DNA from: Mucilaginibacter mallensis
GTDB taxonomy: Bacteria > Bacteroidota > Bacteroidia > Sphingobacteriales > Sphingobacteriaceae
Reading direction: 5' to 3'
NCBI RefSeq assembly: GCF_900105165.1
Contig: NZ_LT629740.1
Location: forward strand, 5,766,001 to 5,830,000
Length of the DNA stretch: 64,000 bases
In this document: positions 27,543-35,515 of the stretch, one piece after another
Position numbering within the stretch: the stretch's first letter is position 1
Layout: every line of letters starts with the position of its first letter
Notes under the pieces: generated by a model
The model's input: only the letters and a program-made list of their open reading frames with translations
Told to the model about the DNA's origin: nothing
The model's database searches: none
Translations under genes and position numbers: made by a program

Positions 27543-27953
27543 CTATCCCTTCCAGTCGGGCGAGGCTGGTATCCGGCATTGTAATATCCACTGGTGCCCA
27601 AAGGGATCTTGCAGTGTGCCCTGGCGGTAGCCGTACTCATAATCTTCAACGGGGGAGATAACAGTGGCACCTGCGGCGATAGCTTTATCGAATAGTCCAT
27701 GCACATCGGCAGTCATTAGCCCCAGGGTGATCACACCGGCATGTGCCTGCGGATCAAACGCATTAGAGTGAGGGTAAATTTCATGCAGGTGGAACATCGC
27801 GTCATCTATCATTAATTCTGCTACATGTATGCTGCCATCATCATTGTTAAGCCGCATATGTTCAACGGCTCCAAGGCCATTTTTGTAGAAATCAATATCG
27901 GTTACACCATTACGAATGGTTAACATAGGAGCAAAAGCTGTTTTAGTTTCCAT
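27543..27953 (-). CDS. VOC (glyoxalase/bleomycin-resistance-like) family protein
   Basis: A 136-residue protein taken from the ATG at 27953; the open frame reaches 28040, but that part overlaps the HTH gene. VOC features are MLTIRNGVTDIDFYKNGLGA at the N-terminus, VAELMIDDAMFHLHEIYPHS in the middle and GYRQGTLQDPFGHQWILQ near the end, with a metal-binding-type His and Glu pattern. It resembles the PhnB-type subgroup. Substrate is unknown. Confidence 0.85.
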   Translation of the reverse strand: METKTAFAPMLTIRNGVTDIDFYKNGLGAVEHMRLNNDDGSIHVAELMIDDAMFHLHEIYPHSNAFDPQAHAGVITLGLMTADVHGLFDKAIAAGATVISPVEDYEYGYRQGTLQDPFGHQWILQCRIPASPDWKG

Positions 27954-27981
27954 ATCTGGCTTATTAATATTCAAAAATAGT

Positions 27982-28182
27982 TTAATCTTCGTCATCCAGC
28001 ATAAATACTTCTTCCACAGGTTTTCCAAATACCCGGGCAATTTTTAATGCCAGTACAGTCGAGGGTACATAGCGGTTACTTTCGATAGTATTTATGGTTT
28101 GTCGCGATACACCGATCAGCTCGGCAAGCTCGGCCTGGGTGATGTTTTTTATGGCGCGCTCAACGCGGATGTTATTTTTCAT
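27982..28182 (-). CDS. Small HTH transcriptional regulator (XRE type)
   Basis: A 66-residue protein that is essentially one Cro/CI-type helix-turn-helix: ITQAELAELIGVSRQTINTI is the DNA-binding core, followed by PSTVLALKIARVFGKPVEEV and an acidic end. Its start overlaps the end of the membrane protein gene by four bases (ATGA). Short regulators of this type paired with a membrane protein are common in Bacteroidota and Firmicutes and often regulate their own operon. The palindrome at 28647-28666 is a candidate operator. Confidence 0.9.
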   Translation of the reverse strand: MKNNIRVERAIKNITQAELAELIGVSRQTINTIESNRYVPSTVLALKIARVFGKPVEEVFMLDDED

Positions 28183-28610
28183 CGCAGGTCCCCATCCCTT
28201 TTAAGTAAACGGTTGTTCTGGAAGATCTTCCACTGAAAGCGCACTATAAAGAATACCAGCGGTACCAGTAAATTAAGGAACAGGATATGCTGGGTATCAC
28301 TAGTTAAAATTAAGCTGACGATAAGCAGTACGTAGTTGACATAGATGGCCCATTGTAATGAATCCAGCCGCAGTTGGGAGATCTGCTCATCTTCTATCCT
28401 TTCTTTTGCAAAAGCAACCAAAAACAAGCCAATAGCCATCAGCAGCGTAGTGGCCATAAAGAACAGGTGCTCGCTGCTCAGCAAACCCTCTCCCGGATTA
28501 TGCGCATAAAAACCAAGATGTTTCCTGAACAGTACCACAGGTACATGCGCTACAAACAAGCACCAGCCCAAATACCGGCACCAAAACGGAAATAAAAAGC
28601 GTGATTTCAT
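28179..28610 (-). CDS. Four-helix membrane protein, partner of the small HTH regulator
   Basis: A 143-residue membrane protein with four predicted helices: YLGWCLFVAHVPVVLF, LFFMATTLLMAIGLFLVAF, LQWAIYVNYVLLIVSLILT and ILFLNLLVPLVFFIVRF. I do not recognise a named family. It is cotranscribed with and overlaps the HTH gene. A role as a sensor or as a target of the regulator is possible, but there is no catalytic motif to support one. Confidence 0.8.
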   Translation of the reverse strand: MKSRFLFPFWCRYLGWCLFVAHVPVVLFRKHLGFYAHNPGEGLLSSEHLFFMATTLLMAIGLFLVAFAKERIEDEQISQLRLDSLQWAIYVNYVLLIVSLILTSDTQHILFLNLLVPLVFFIVRFQWKIFQNNRLLKRDGDLR

Positions 28611-28646
28611 GATTTTGTAAAGTTTGATTTACCAAATGTCAAATAG

Positions 28647-28666
28647 ACTGGTAACTATATACCAGT
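28647..28666. promoter_or_regulatory. Inverted repeat ACTGGTA-N6-TACCAGT, candidate operator of the HTH operon
   Basis: A perfect 7-6-7 inverted repeat lies 37 bp upstream of the membrane protein/HTH operon start. The block GGTAACTATATACCAGTTGGGACAAA-like sequence around it (28650-28675) recurs with 23 of 26 bases at 28970-28995, so the putative site appears twice, on either side of the small gene at 28714-28872. The second copy is upstream of the proteasome-like gene. Confidence 0.5.
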
Positions 28667-28713
28667 TGGGACAAATGTAAGTAAACTTTACATTATGTAA
28701 AGAATGTTGTACA

Positions 28714-28872
28714 TTATTGCTGTTTATTCCGTGTATTTATCTCAATTTGAGTGAGTAATTTAACTATTGTAGGAATACTAAATATAGCTCTCATAATTAG
28801 TGCGGATACCAATATCCCTATTCCTGCGAAAACTAAATACATAATAAGTAAGCCGAGTGTTGCGCCGTCCAT
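28714..28872 (-). CDS. Small single-pass membrane protein (52 residues)
   Basis: An ATG at 28872 opens 52 codons: MDGATLGLLIMYLVFAGIGI begins a hydrophobic helix to about residue 29, followed by a charged amphipathic end with VKLLTQIEINTRNKQQ. This design, one helix plus a coiled-coil-like KLL-x-QIE tail, is common in short Bacteroidota proteins that are often missed. It shares the strand of the HTH operon and is bracketed by the direct repeat of the candidate operator. No family is known to me. Confidence 0.6.
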   Translation of the reverse strand: MDGATLGLLIMYLVFAGIGILVSALIMRAIFSIPTIVKLLTQIEINTRNKQQ

Positions 28873-28969
28873 TGTTTTAAGGTTTAAGTGAAAACGAATG
28901 TAAACAAATGTTGGGAATAAACGGGGGTGTCTGTAGCCCCCGTCCTTTAAAAGATAAGCAATCTAAATC

Positions 28970-28995
28970 GGTAGCTACATATCAGTTGGGACAAA
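28970..28995. repeat. Second copy of the 26-bp operator-like block
   Basis: GGTAGCTACATATCAGTTGG plus GACAAA repeats the block at 28650-28675 with three mismatches in 26. It ends five bases before the promoter of the gene at 29109 and could regulate it. Confidence 0.5.
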
Positions 28996-29000
28996 GGGTA

Positions 29001-29031
29001 TTTGATTTTTTAGCTTAAAATTTTATATTTT
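29001..29031 (+). promoter_or_regulatory. Probable promoter of the proteasome-like gene
   Basis: TTTG-N19-TATATTTT matches the Bacteroidota promoter consensus TTTG-N19-TAnnTTTG at all but the last base, giving a leader of about 70 bases. Confidence 0.6.
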
Positions 29032-29108
29032 ACGCTGGAGTAGGAGGTAGGCAAAAATTACTCTTTGTGATTTATTGTTTGTAGGTTTATTAACTAAACC
29101 CAAACCAC

Positions 29109-29852
29109 ATGAAAATAATAATACTATTATTATTGTTGAGCCCTATGTGTTCCATGGGCCAAATAGCACATGGGACATCTGTTGCATGTTTTATTCAAGA
29201 CAATACTATTTGGATTGCAGCTGATTCAAAAATAGCCCACGAAGATGGCTCCTATTTTCTTGGATGCAAAATTAAATCATATAAGGGTTTTGTTTTTTGC
29301 ATGGCGGGAATTTATTCCTATGGAAAAGATTACGATGCTTATTCAATCGTGGGTAAATCTATCGATGAAAACGCGGATTTTAATTCTTTAATAGCAAAAA
29401 CAAGGAAGCGATTAATTAACGGACTATCTAAGGTAATAGAAAACGTAAAAAAAACATCTCCTCAAAATATAAATGACACAATTCCTGTTTTAACGACCTT
29501 GATTTGCGACATGGAAAAAAATAAGTTAAGATTCACTTTTTACTCAATTTATTACAGAAATAATAAGCTAATAGATTCGATATTAATAACTGACAAGGGC
29601 ATGAATAAAGACTCTTCTTTCCAAGATCAATTCGGTAGTAGACCGCATACAATACCTATTTTTACCCAGGGGCAATCTGCTCCTTTGGATTCCAATCCGC
29701 TTTTTAAGATAAATTCACCGGTTGAATATGTTTATTACATGGTTTATTTAAGAACAAAAGCAGAACCAAAAACCGTGGGATTGCCTATAAGTGTAGCCAT
29801 GTTTAGTAACAAAGGCATCCATTGGTATTATAATGACCTTAATTGCCGATGA
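29109..29852 (+). CDS. Secreted Ntn-hydrolase-like (proteasome beta-like) protein
   Basis: A 247-residue protein with an N-terminal signal peptide (MKIIILLLLLSPMCS). Directly after it comes GTSVACFIQDNTIWIAADSK, strongly reminiscent of the start of mature proteasome beta subunits and HslV. If Thr23 is the N-terminal nucleophile after a Gly-Thr cut, Asp39 falls at position 17 and Lys54 at position 32, close to the Thr1/Asp17/Lys33 catalytic set; FVFCMAGIYSYGKDYDA follows where proteasome subunits have their AG-x-x-x-D segment. Export would be unusual for this fold. The gene is clearly more AT-rich than its neighbours, opposes them in direction, and has its own promoter. The assignment rests on pattern only. 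Confidence 0.6.
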   Translation: MKIIILLLLLSPMCSMGQIAHGTSVACFIQDNTIWIAADSKIAHEDGSYFLGCKIKSYKGFVFCMAGIYSYGKDYDAYSIVGKSIDENADFNSLIAKTRKRLINGLSKVIENVKKTSPQNINDTIPVLTTLICDMEKNKLRFTFYSIYYRNNKLIDSILITDKGMNKDSSFQDQFGSRPHTIPIFTQGQSAPLDSNPLFKINSPVEYVYYMVYLRTKAEPKTVGLPISVAMFSNKGIHWYYNDLNCR

Positions 29853-29971
29853 GGTAAAATCGCTTGGTATAAATACCGTTGCCAACACAACAGGTATCAA
29901 TATTTCCATTTATTAAATTGGGATATAGCTAAAATCCTGATTCCTGACTCTTAACTCTTGCTTCTTTCCCC

Positions 29972-30496
29972 CTAATCCAAATAAATCTCCAACAATCCAT
30001 CCGGCAGATCAATAAACACAATACTTTTCACAACATCAATGCCTTTAATAATATCTTCATTTAATGGAAACAGCACTTCGCAGCCTTTGTAAGTTACGTT
30101 GGCTATCAGTTGCTGCGGGTATTCGTTTATTTCGGTTATGATGCCCAGCTCGCCTTCGTTTTCGTCAATGGCGGTAAAGCCTTTCAGGTCCTTTAGGGTA
30201 AACTCGCTTTTTTTCTTTTTGGGTTTTTGTTTGTTGTTAAGGTAAACATCCTTTTTTGCAAGCGGGGTAGCTTTTTCAATGGTATCAATATCCTCCAGGT
30301 ACAGGTAAGCGGTATTCTTCATCGGATATTTTATCGATTCAACAAAATAAGGGATCAGCTTGCCGGCCACATCAATAAATATCGCGGTGATATCAATATC
30401 AGCCAGGTTATCAAAATCAACATATAATTGCAGCTCGCCTTTAAGCCCGCGGGTTTTTAATATGCTGCCTATCCTGAAACAATCTTCGATCTTCAT
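29972..30496 (-). CDS. rimM: Ribosome maturation factor RimM
   Basis: A 174-residue protein with the two RimM domains: N-terminal FRIGSILKTRGLKGELQLYV and the PRC-barrel half containing DLKGFTAIDENEGELGIITE and ending FPLNEDIIKGIDVV. RimM helps assemble the 30S head and binds S19. It lies 173 bp downstream of rpsP. Its normal downstream neighbour trmD starts only at 27482. Confidence 0.95.
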   Translation of the reverse strand: MKIEDCFRIGSILKTRGLKGELQLYVDFDNLADIDITAIFIDVAGKLIPYFVESIKYPMKNTAYLYLEDIDTIEKATPLAKKDVYLNNKQKPKKKKSEFTLKDLKGFTAIDENEGELGIITEINEYPQQLIANVTYKGCEVLFPLNEDIIKGIDVVKSIVFIDLPDGLLEIYLD

Positions 30497-30530
30497 AAAA
30501 TATCTTTTTAAATATCGCTTTTACCCTACC

Positions 30531-30592
30531 CCTCCGTCTCCCTTTGGTCGACACCTCCCCCTAAGCTTAGGGGGAGGCTGGGTGGGGGTTAA
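30531..30592. repeat. Intergenic CCCCTCC/GGGGGAGG inverted repeat
   Basis: CACCTCCCCCTAAGC and GCTTAGGGGGAGGCTG form a long hairpin (CCTCCCCCTAAGCTTAGGGGGAGG is nearly one palindrome). Similar GGGAGG-type hairpins are present at 26261-26284 and 34421-34530, mostly between genes on the 3' side. Confidence 0.5.
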
Positions 30593-30669
30593 ATGGGGTA
30601 TAAAAAACAAAGGCGAAGAATCCTTATCAGATTACTTCGCCCACGTATGTTGTTAAATTCTTATAGAAA

Positions 30670-31206
30670 TTATTCTGCGCTTTCTGCTTCAGCAGCTGGT
30701 GCTTCAGTTTCTTCGTCAGCAGGAGTTTCTTCTACTACTTCAGCAACAGGAGCATTTTTAGCGGCAATAGCAGCAGCTCTTTCTTCTTTCTTTTTAGCTT
30801 CAGCAGCTAAAGCAGTTTTACGGGCTTCGTCTTTTGCTGATACTAAACCAGTTTTCTTGCCAGTGATCTTTCCTTCTTTCTGATCAAGCCATTCCTGGAA
30901 TTTTGTTTCAACCTGCTCAGCAGTTAAAGCACCTTTTTTAAGGCCGCCTTGTAGGTGTTTTTTGTACAATACGCCTTTGTAAGCTAATATAGCACGACAG
31001 GTATCGGTTGGTTGTGCACCATCGTTAACCCAATCTAAAGTTTTGTCGAAATTGATGTCGATAGTAGCTGGGTTAGTGTTTGGGTTGTATGAACCTAAAC
31101 GCTCAATAAAACGACCGTCGCGAGGTGCGCGTGCGTCTGCCACTACGATGTAGTAAAAAGGTTTTCCTTTTTTACCGTGTCTTTGTAGTCTGATCTTAGT
31201 TGCCAT
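30670..31206 (-). CDS. rpsP: 30S ribosomal protein S16
   Basis: A 178-residue protein whose first about 80 residues are standard S16 ([59 protein letters not shown]). The rest is a long Lys/Ala/Glu-rich extension finishing in an acidic Ala/Glu tail (PAAEAESAE), as in many Bacteroidota S16 proteins. It opens the rpsP-rimM group. A promoter lies at 31263-31293, and the leader can form the hairpin TCCCCG/CGGGGA (31238-31262). Confidence 0.96.
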   Translation of the reverse strand: MATKIRLQRHGKKGKPFYYIVVADARAPRDGRFIERLGSYNPNTNPATIDINFDKTLDWVNDGAQPTDTCRAILAYKGVLYKKHLQGGLKKGALTAEQVETKFQEWLDQKEGKITGKKTGLVSAKDEARKTALAAEAKKKEERAAAIAAKNAPVAEVVEETPADEETEAPAAEAESAE

Positions 31207-31262
31207 TTCTTAATATTTTTATGTGTTCAACATTGTCCCCGGAGTTTCTTTCAGCGGGGATG

Positions 31263-31293
31263 CAAAGGTAAACAAAAAAATAATATATTAAAA
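31263..31293 (-). promoter_or_regulatory. Promoter of rpsP-rimM
   Basis: On the minus strand TTTT-N19-TACCTTTG has a perfect -7 element TAnnTTTG and three of four bases of the -33 element, with exact 19-base spacing, about 57 bp before the rpsP ATG. Confidence 0.65.
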
Positions 31294-31365
31294 TGCTTAT
31301 AACTAAATATTTATAGATGAATAAAATTCGCCGTGTTTTTTGAAAATTTATACTAATATTAAAGT

Positions 31366-31896
31366 ATGAATAAGAAACAACGCATAGCCATTGATATGGA
31401 CGAGGTAATGGCCGATACCATTGATAAATTCATCACACTATACAAACGCGAGCATAACCTTGAAGTTTTACTTGAAAATATGCACGGCAAGGAGTTTGCC
31501 CTGATGTTGCCAGAGGAATTAATAGGCACCAACCGTAAATATGTTAATGAGCCTGGTTTTTTCAGGGATATACCGGTAATGCCCGATAGCCAGCGTGTGA
31601 TAAAGGAACTTAATGAAAAATATGAGGTATTCGTTGTGTCGGCAGCCATGGAGTTCAGGAATTCATTGACTGATAAGCTGGACTGGCTGCACGAGCATTT
31701 CCCTTTTATATCATGGACACACATCATGTTCTGTGGCTTGAAGATTGTTAATGTCGATATATTTATTGACGACCGCATCCGCAATTTTGCTGATTTCGAC
31801 GGGCGTAAGTTATTGTATTCATCGCCGCATAATTTGCTCATAAACGATTATGAGCGTGTTGATAACTGGCAGCAGGTTGCCGATAAATTATTGTAA
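31366..31896 (+). CDS. 5'(3')-deoxyribonucleotidase-like HAD phosphatase
   Basis: A 176-residue HAD-superfamily protein of the NT5C type. Motif I is AIDMDEVMADT (nucleophile Asp and general acid Asp), motif II lies in FVVSAAMEF, and the end has INVDIFIDDRIRNFADF and LINDYERVDNWQQV with the motif IV aspartates. Such enzymes remove phosphate from deoxyribonucleoside monophosphates and tune dNTP pools. It stands alone, divergent from rpsP. Confidence 0.88.
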   Translation: MNKKQRIAIDMDEVMADTIDKFITLYKREHNLEVLLENMHGKEFALMLPEELIGTNRKYVNEPGFFRDIPVMPDSQRVIKELNEKYEVFVVSAAMEFRNSLTDKLDWLHEHFPFISWTHIMFCGLKIVNVDIFIDDRIRNFADFDGRKLLYSSPHNLLINDYERVDNWQQVADKLL

Positions 31897-31950
31897 TTAT
31901 TGATTACATAATTAACTAACTTTATAGCTTAACTAAGCTTTAACTACCAT

Positions 31951-33696
31951 ATGCTCAACCATATACTTGCAGCTTTAAATGATTGTGCTTTAGCCTATGA
32001 CCGGGATGAGGCGAAATATACATTTATTAGCACAGGTATAGATTGCCTTACGGGCTATACTATTGCTGATTTTAAGCAGGATATCGGCTTATGGCAACGA
32101 CTTGTTGATCCGCGTGATAAAGAACAGGTACAAACTGCAACCGATCGTTTAAATGATGGTGATACGGTTAATCTCTGTTATCGTATTATAACCAAAGCGG
32201 GCAAAAGGTGGGTAACGGAAAACCGGAGCCTGTTTATTGATGAGCAAACGGGCCACCTGATCTTACTCAGCGTAGTGAAGGATATCCAACGCGAAGAGGA
32301 AGAAAAGTATAACCAGGAGCATGCCATAGATGGTTACAGTATACTGTTTGATAACAACCCCAACCCAATGTGGATATACGAATTGAGCACGCTTCGTATA
32401 TTAAAGGTTAATACTGCCGCGATAAAAACCTACAGATATACCGAAGAGGAATTCCTGACCATGACCATACAGGACATTCGCCCCGGATCGGAACGTGAAA
32501 AGCTGGATAATTTTTTAGATGAGAAGGAGATAACACAAACAAAATCCGGGTTTAACCAATCGGGGGTTTGGAAGCATATGGCCAGAGATGGCAGCATAAT
32601 TTTTGCTGATATAAATGGCGACGGCATCCGTTATAAAAATCGTGATTGCCGTATAGTGGTGGCAGTGAACGTCACCGAAAAAATACGCTCACGGGAAGAC
32701 GTGAAACTGCGCGAACAGTTTTTGAATTCGCTGATAGATTCGCAAACCAATTTCCTGATGCGAATTGATATTAACGGCAATCACACGTTTGTAAATAAGC
32801 AATTTCTGACAACATTTGGATACACCGGTGATGAGATCATAGGTGCCCACTTTACTACAACATCTGTACCCGAAGAAGAAGAGCTATGCAGGAACGCTTT
32901 TGTCGATTGCATAACCCACCCCGGCGAAGTTATCAAACTGTCACCTAAAAAAGTAGGAAAAAAAGGTGATATACACGATACGGAGTGGGAGTTTATTGCT
33001 ATTACGGATGAAGATGGGCAGGTTACCGGAGCACAGGGGGTTGGGCAGGATGTAACAGAACGTAATAATGCCCAAAAAGAGATCATCTGGACAAAAAACA
33101 ACCTTGAAGCGCTGATCAATAATACGGAAGACCTGATATGGTCGATAAACCGGGATAACAGGTACCTGTATATGAACCAGGCGTTTAGGGATGCGTATTT
33201 TAAAGCAACCGGCACCATACCGGTAAAAGGCGATAGTATTTACCTAAAAGGCGACTTTGATGAAAAAGTCTTTAAAAAGTGGGATGATTTATACAAGCCT
33301 GCTTTTAACGGTACCAGGTATGTGGCCATTGATGAAACTATTGATCCTGAAACCAACGAAACTATATTTTCTGAAGTAAGTTTTAACCCGATATATAACT
33401 CCGAGGGGAAAATTACCGGGGTAGGCTGCTTTGCACGTAATATAACCGAGCGTATAAAAATTAACAAAGCCATCTCCGATCAAAATAAGCGGCTGCAAAA
33501 TATTGCCTCCATCAGTTCGCATGATCTGCGTAAGCCGGTAGCAACCATGCTGGGGTTGATCAATATTATTGATAAGGAGGATTTTTATAATCCTGAGAAC
33601 AAGGAGATCATTGAACACCTGCTAACCGTAGGCTGCGAAATTGACGACGTTATCCGTTTAATTGTTGATAGCTCGTTCACCTCCAATCTGCCTTAG
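31951..33696 (+). CDS. Multi-PAS signalling protein ending in a histidine-phosphotransfer (DHp) domain, no kinase domain
   Basis: A 581-residue cytoplasmic protein with about four PAS/PAC units: near 8-120, 130-235, 250-370 and 385-500, each closed by a PAC-like sequence such as VGQDVTERNNAQKEI and VGCFARNITERIKINKA. The C-terminus is a histidine kinase dimerisation domain, SISSHDLRKPVATMLGL with His524. The reading frame stops after about 57 more residues (VIRLIVDSS), so the HATPase domain is absent. No ATPase coding sense follows in the other frames: the next gene is on the opposite strand. Either it is a genuine DHp-only protein phosphorylated in trans or it is truncated. Confidence 0.85.
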   Translation: MLNHILAALNDCALAYDRDEAKYTFISTGIDCLTGYTIADFKQDIGLWQRLVDPRDKEQVQTATDRLNDGDTVNLCYRIITKAGKRWVTENRSLFIDEQTGHLILLSVVKDIQREEEEKYNQEHAIDGYSILFDNNPNPMWIYELSTLRILKVNTAAIKTYRYTEEEFLTMTIQDIRPGSEREKLDNFLDEKEITQTKSGFNQSGVWKHMARDGSIIFADINGDGIRYKNRDCRIVVAVNVTEKIRSREDVKLREQFLNSLIDSQTNFLMRIDINGNHTFVNKQFLTTFGYTGDEIIGAHFTTTSVPEEEELCRNAFVDCITHPGEVIKLSPKKVGKKGDIHDTEWEFIAITDEDGQVTGAQGVGQDVTERNNAQKEIIWTKNNLEALINNTEDLIWSINRDNRYLYMNQAFRDAYFKATGTIPVKGDSIYLKGDFDEKVFKKWDDLYKPAFNGTRYVAIDETIDPETNETIFSEVSFNPIYNSEGKITGVGCFARNITERIKINKAISDQNKRLQNIASISSHDLRKPVATMLGLINIIDKEDFYNPENKEIIEHLLTVGCEIDDVIRLIVDSSFTSNLP

Positions 33697-33698
33697 AA

Positions 33699-34313
33699 TT
33701 AATCGTTATCCGCATTAAATTCCTGCAAACGGCGGATATTAAGGTTAGGTGTATTTCCGCTGATCTGCTTTATTGTGCCCATAGCTTCAGAGGTGTCAAA
33801 CCTGTCGTAATAAGTGATAGTGGTATTGCCTACGGTTTTCAATTTGCCAATATTATCAAAACCGTCGTACTTATCATAGTAAGTTATTTGGGTATTGCCG
33901 ATAGATTTTAGTTTGCCATGGTTATCGGGACCATCAAACCTGTCGTAATATGTAAATGCCAATTTGCCTATGGATTTTAGTTTGCCAATGTTGTCAAAAC
34001 CATCATATCGGTCATAATAAGTAATGGCTACATCACCGATAGATTTTAGCTTGCCTTTATTATCAGGGCCATCAAATTGGTCGTAATAGGTAATGGCTAT
34101 ATCACCCTGCCCGTTAGCGTTATTATTAGGGTCGACAATTATTTTGCCGCGCATGCTAACACAAATGTTAGTGTTGTTCACCACTATATCTACCGAGCTA
34201 ACAACTGCTTTAGTGTTTGAAGCGTTAAGGTTTATTTTGTACCTGCCCTGTGCGCCGCAGGCATAAGCGGCACTAACTATTACTGCCAGCAGGATTAAAA
34301 GTTTGCGTATCAT
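33699..34313 (-). CDS. Exported protein of five 23-residue ITYYDRFDG repeats
   Basis: A 204-residue protein, starting at the ATG at 34313 with a signal peptide (LLILLAVIVSAAYACG). Residues about 70-185 are five tandem units of 23 residues with the pattern xxITYYDR(F/Y)DG(P/F)DNxGKLKSIG. Units 1-3 and 2-4 alternate FDGPDN and YDGFDN, so a two-unit block was probably duplicated. The repeats look like short beta-strand pairs with an Asp-rich turn, perhaps for calcium or glycan binding. Unknown family; the stop is only 2 bp from that of the PAS protein gene. Confidence 0.75.
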   Translation of the reverse strand: MIRKLLILLAVIVSAAYACGAQGRYKINLNASNTKAVVSSVDIVVNNTNICVSMRGKIIVDPNNNANGQGDIAITYYDQFDGPDNKGKLKSIGDVAITYYDRYDGFDNIGKLKSIGKLAFTYYDRFDGPDNHGKLKSIGNTQITYYDKYDGFDNIGKLKTVGNTTITYYDRFDTSEAMGTIKQISGNTPNLNIRRLQEFNADND

Positions 34314-34420
34314 TTTTATAGGTTTTAGGCTGATGATATACTCAGTTATGAAGGTCAATTATGAAAATTGGAGTATAATAATTATAGAAGGTTTAGTCGT
34401 CTCTCATTTATTCTGGTAAT

Positions 34421-34530
34421 TCCCTCCCTACGGGAGGGGTGCGGATGACTGAGCGTAGGCAGGGAGGGGTTTCTGCGCCAAATAAATACTGGATAAACCC
34501 CTACCTCCCCTTCCCCAAGGAAGGAATCGC
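34421..34530. repeat. GC-rich intergenic hairpin cluster (CCCTCC/GGGAGG)
   Basis: CCCTCCCTACGGGAGGG, then GTAGGCAGGGAGGGGT and CCCCTACCTCCCC form nested inverted repeats in the gap 34314-34563. No coding sense or promoter is apparent in that gap. Confidence 0.45.
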
Positions 34531-34563
34531 ACATTGCCCTCGCTTTTAAAATCGCACCAACAA

Positions 34564-35415
34564 CTACCTGCACATCTCCCAAATCTTAACTGCCTCCACC
34601 GCTTCCTTCACATCATGCACCCGCAAAATATTCGCACCTTTGGTGAGTGCTATGGTATTTAAAGTAGTGGTGCCATTTAAAGCCTCGACAGCGGTAATGC
34701 CAAGGGTTTTGTAGATCATATTTTTGCGCGATATACCCACCAGTACGGGTAATTGTAGTACATTAAAATCCTGCAAGCGGTTCATCAGCGTATAACTATG
34801 TTCTGTTTTTTTAGCAAAACCAAAGCCGGGATCGAGGATCACGTCTTTTACGCCGAGTTGTTTCAGCTGGTAATATTTATTGGTAAAATAGTCAAACACC
34901 TCATTAAATACATCTTCGTACTGCGCCAGTTGGTTCATGTTTTGTGGCGTGCCTTTCATGTGCATTAAAATATAAGGTACTTGCAAGCGTGCCACAGTGG
35001 CAAACATATCGGCATCCAGCCCGCCGCCGCCAATGTCATTGATGATATGCGCCCCGGCCTTTATAGTTGCCTCAGCTACCTGCGCGCGAAAGGTATCAAT
35101 CGATAAAACAGCATTAGGGAATGCCTTAACAATTTCCTCAACCACGGGTAACAGCCGGTCCATTTCCTCCTGGATAGAAATATCTTCAGCGCCCGGTCGT
35201 GAGGAGTAAGCGCCGATATCTAAAAAGGCGGCACCGTCAGTCAGCATTTTTTCGGCTTGCTGTAGGGCCGAACTGGTATCTTGCTTGCGGCTATCGGCAT
35301 AAAAAGAATCGGGGGTAAGGTTAATTATGCCCATAACTTTTGGCATAGTTAAATCTATGAGTTTACTGCCCGCATTCAGGGTTGCCTTTTTATGAAAAAA
35401 TGTATCTTTAGCCAC
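34564..35415 (-). CDS. folP: Dihydropteroate synthase
   Basis: A 283-residue TIM-barrel enzyme that condenses p-aminobenzoate with the pterin diphosphate in folate synthesis and is the target of sulfonamides. Motifs: MGIINLTPDSFYADSRK, GAAFLDIGAYSSRPGAEDIS, INDIGGGGLDADM, ILMHMKGTPQNM, DPGFGFAKKTEHSY and the LRVHDVKEAVEAVKI end. The gene is divergent from the DUF1599 gene. Confidence 0.96.
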   Translation of the reverse strand: MAKDTFFHKKATLNAGSKLIDLTMPKVMGIINLTPDSFYADSRKQDTSSALQQAEKMLTDGAAFLDIGAYSSRPGAEDISIQEEMDRLLPVVEEIVKAFPNAVLSIDTFRAQVAEATIKAGAHIINDIGGGGLDADMFATVARLQVPYILMHMKGTPQNMNQLAQYEDVFNEVFDYFTNKYYQLKQLGVKDVILDPGFGFAKKTEHSYTLMNRLQDFNVLQLPVLVGISRKNMIYKTLGITAVEALNGTTTLNTIALTKGANILRVHDVKEAVEAVKIWEMCR

Positions 35416-35515
35416 TGAAATTTTTGTTGATGGTTGAAAAATTTTACGGGTGTAATTTACTTTATATCTTTAGAAAAAGGAAAGCCGGCAACAACACAAC
35501 CCATAACATTTAATA

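Noticed and set aside
28921-28943. Hairpin ACGGGGG/CCCCCGT as a terminator
   Set aside because: A seven-pair stem is present, but neither strand has a T run next to it, and it lies upstream of the nearby genes.
33696-33699. Possible frameshift hiding a HATPase domain after the DHp domain
   Set aside because: The DNA immediately after belongs to a convincing gene on the other strand with perfect protein repeats; no N or G box can be read in any forward frame.
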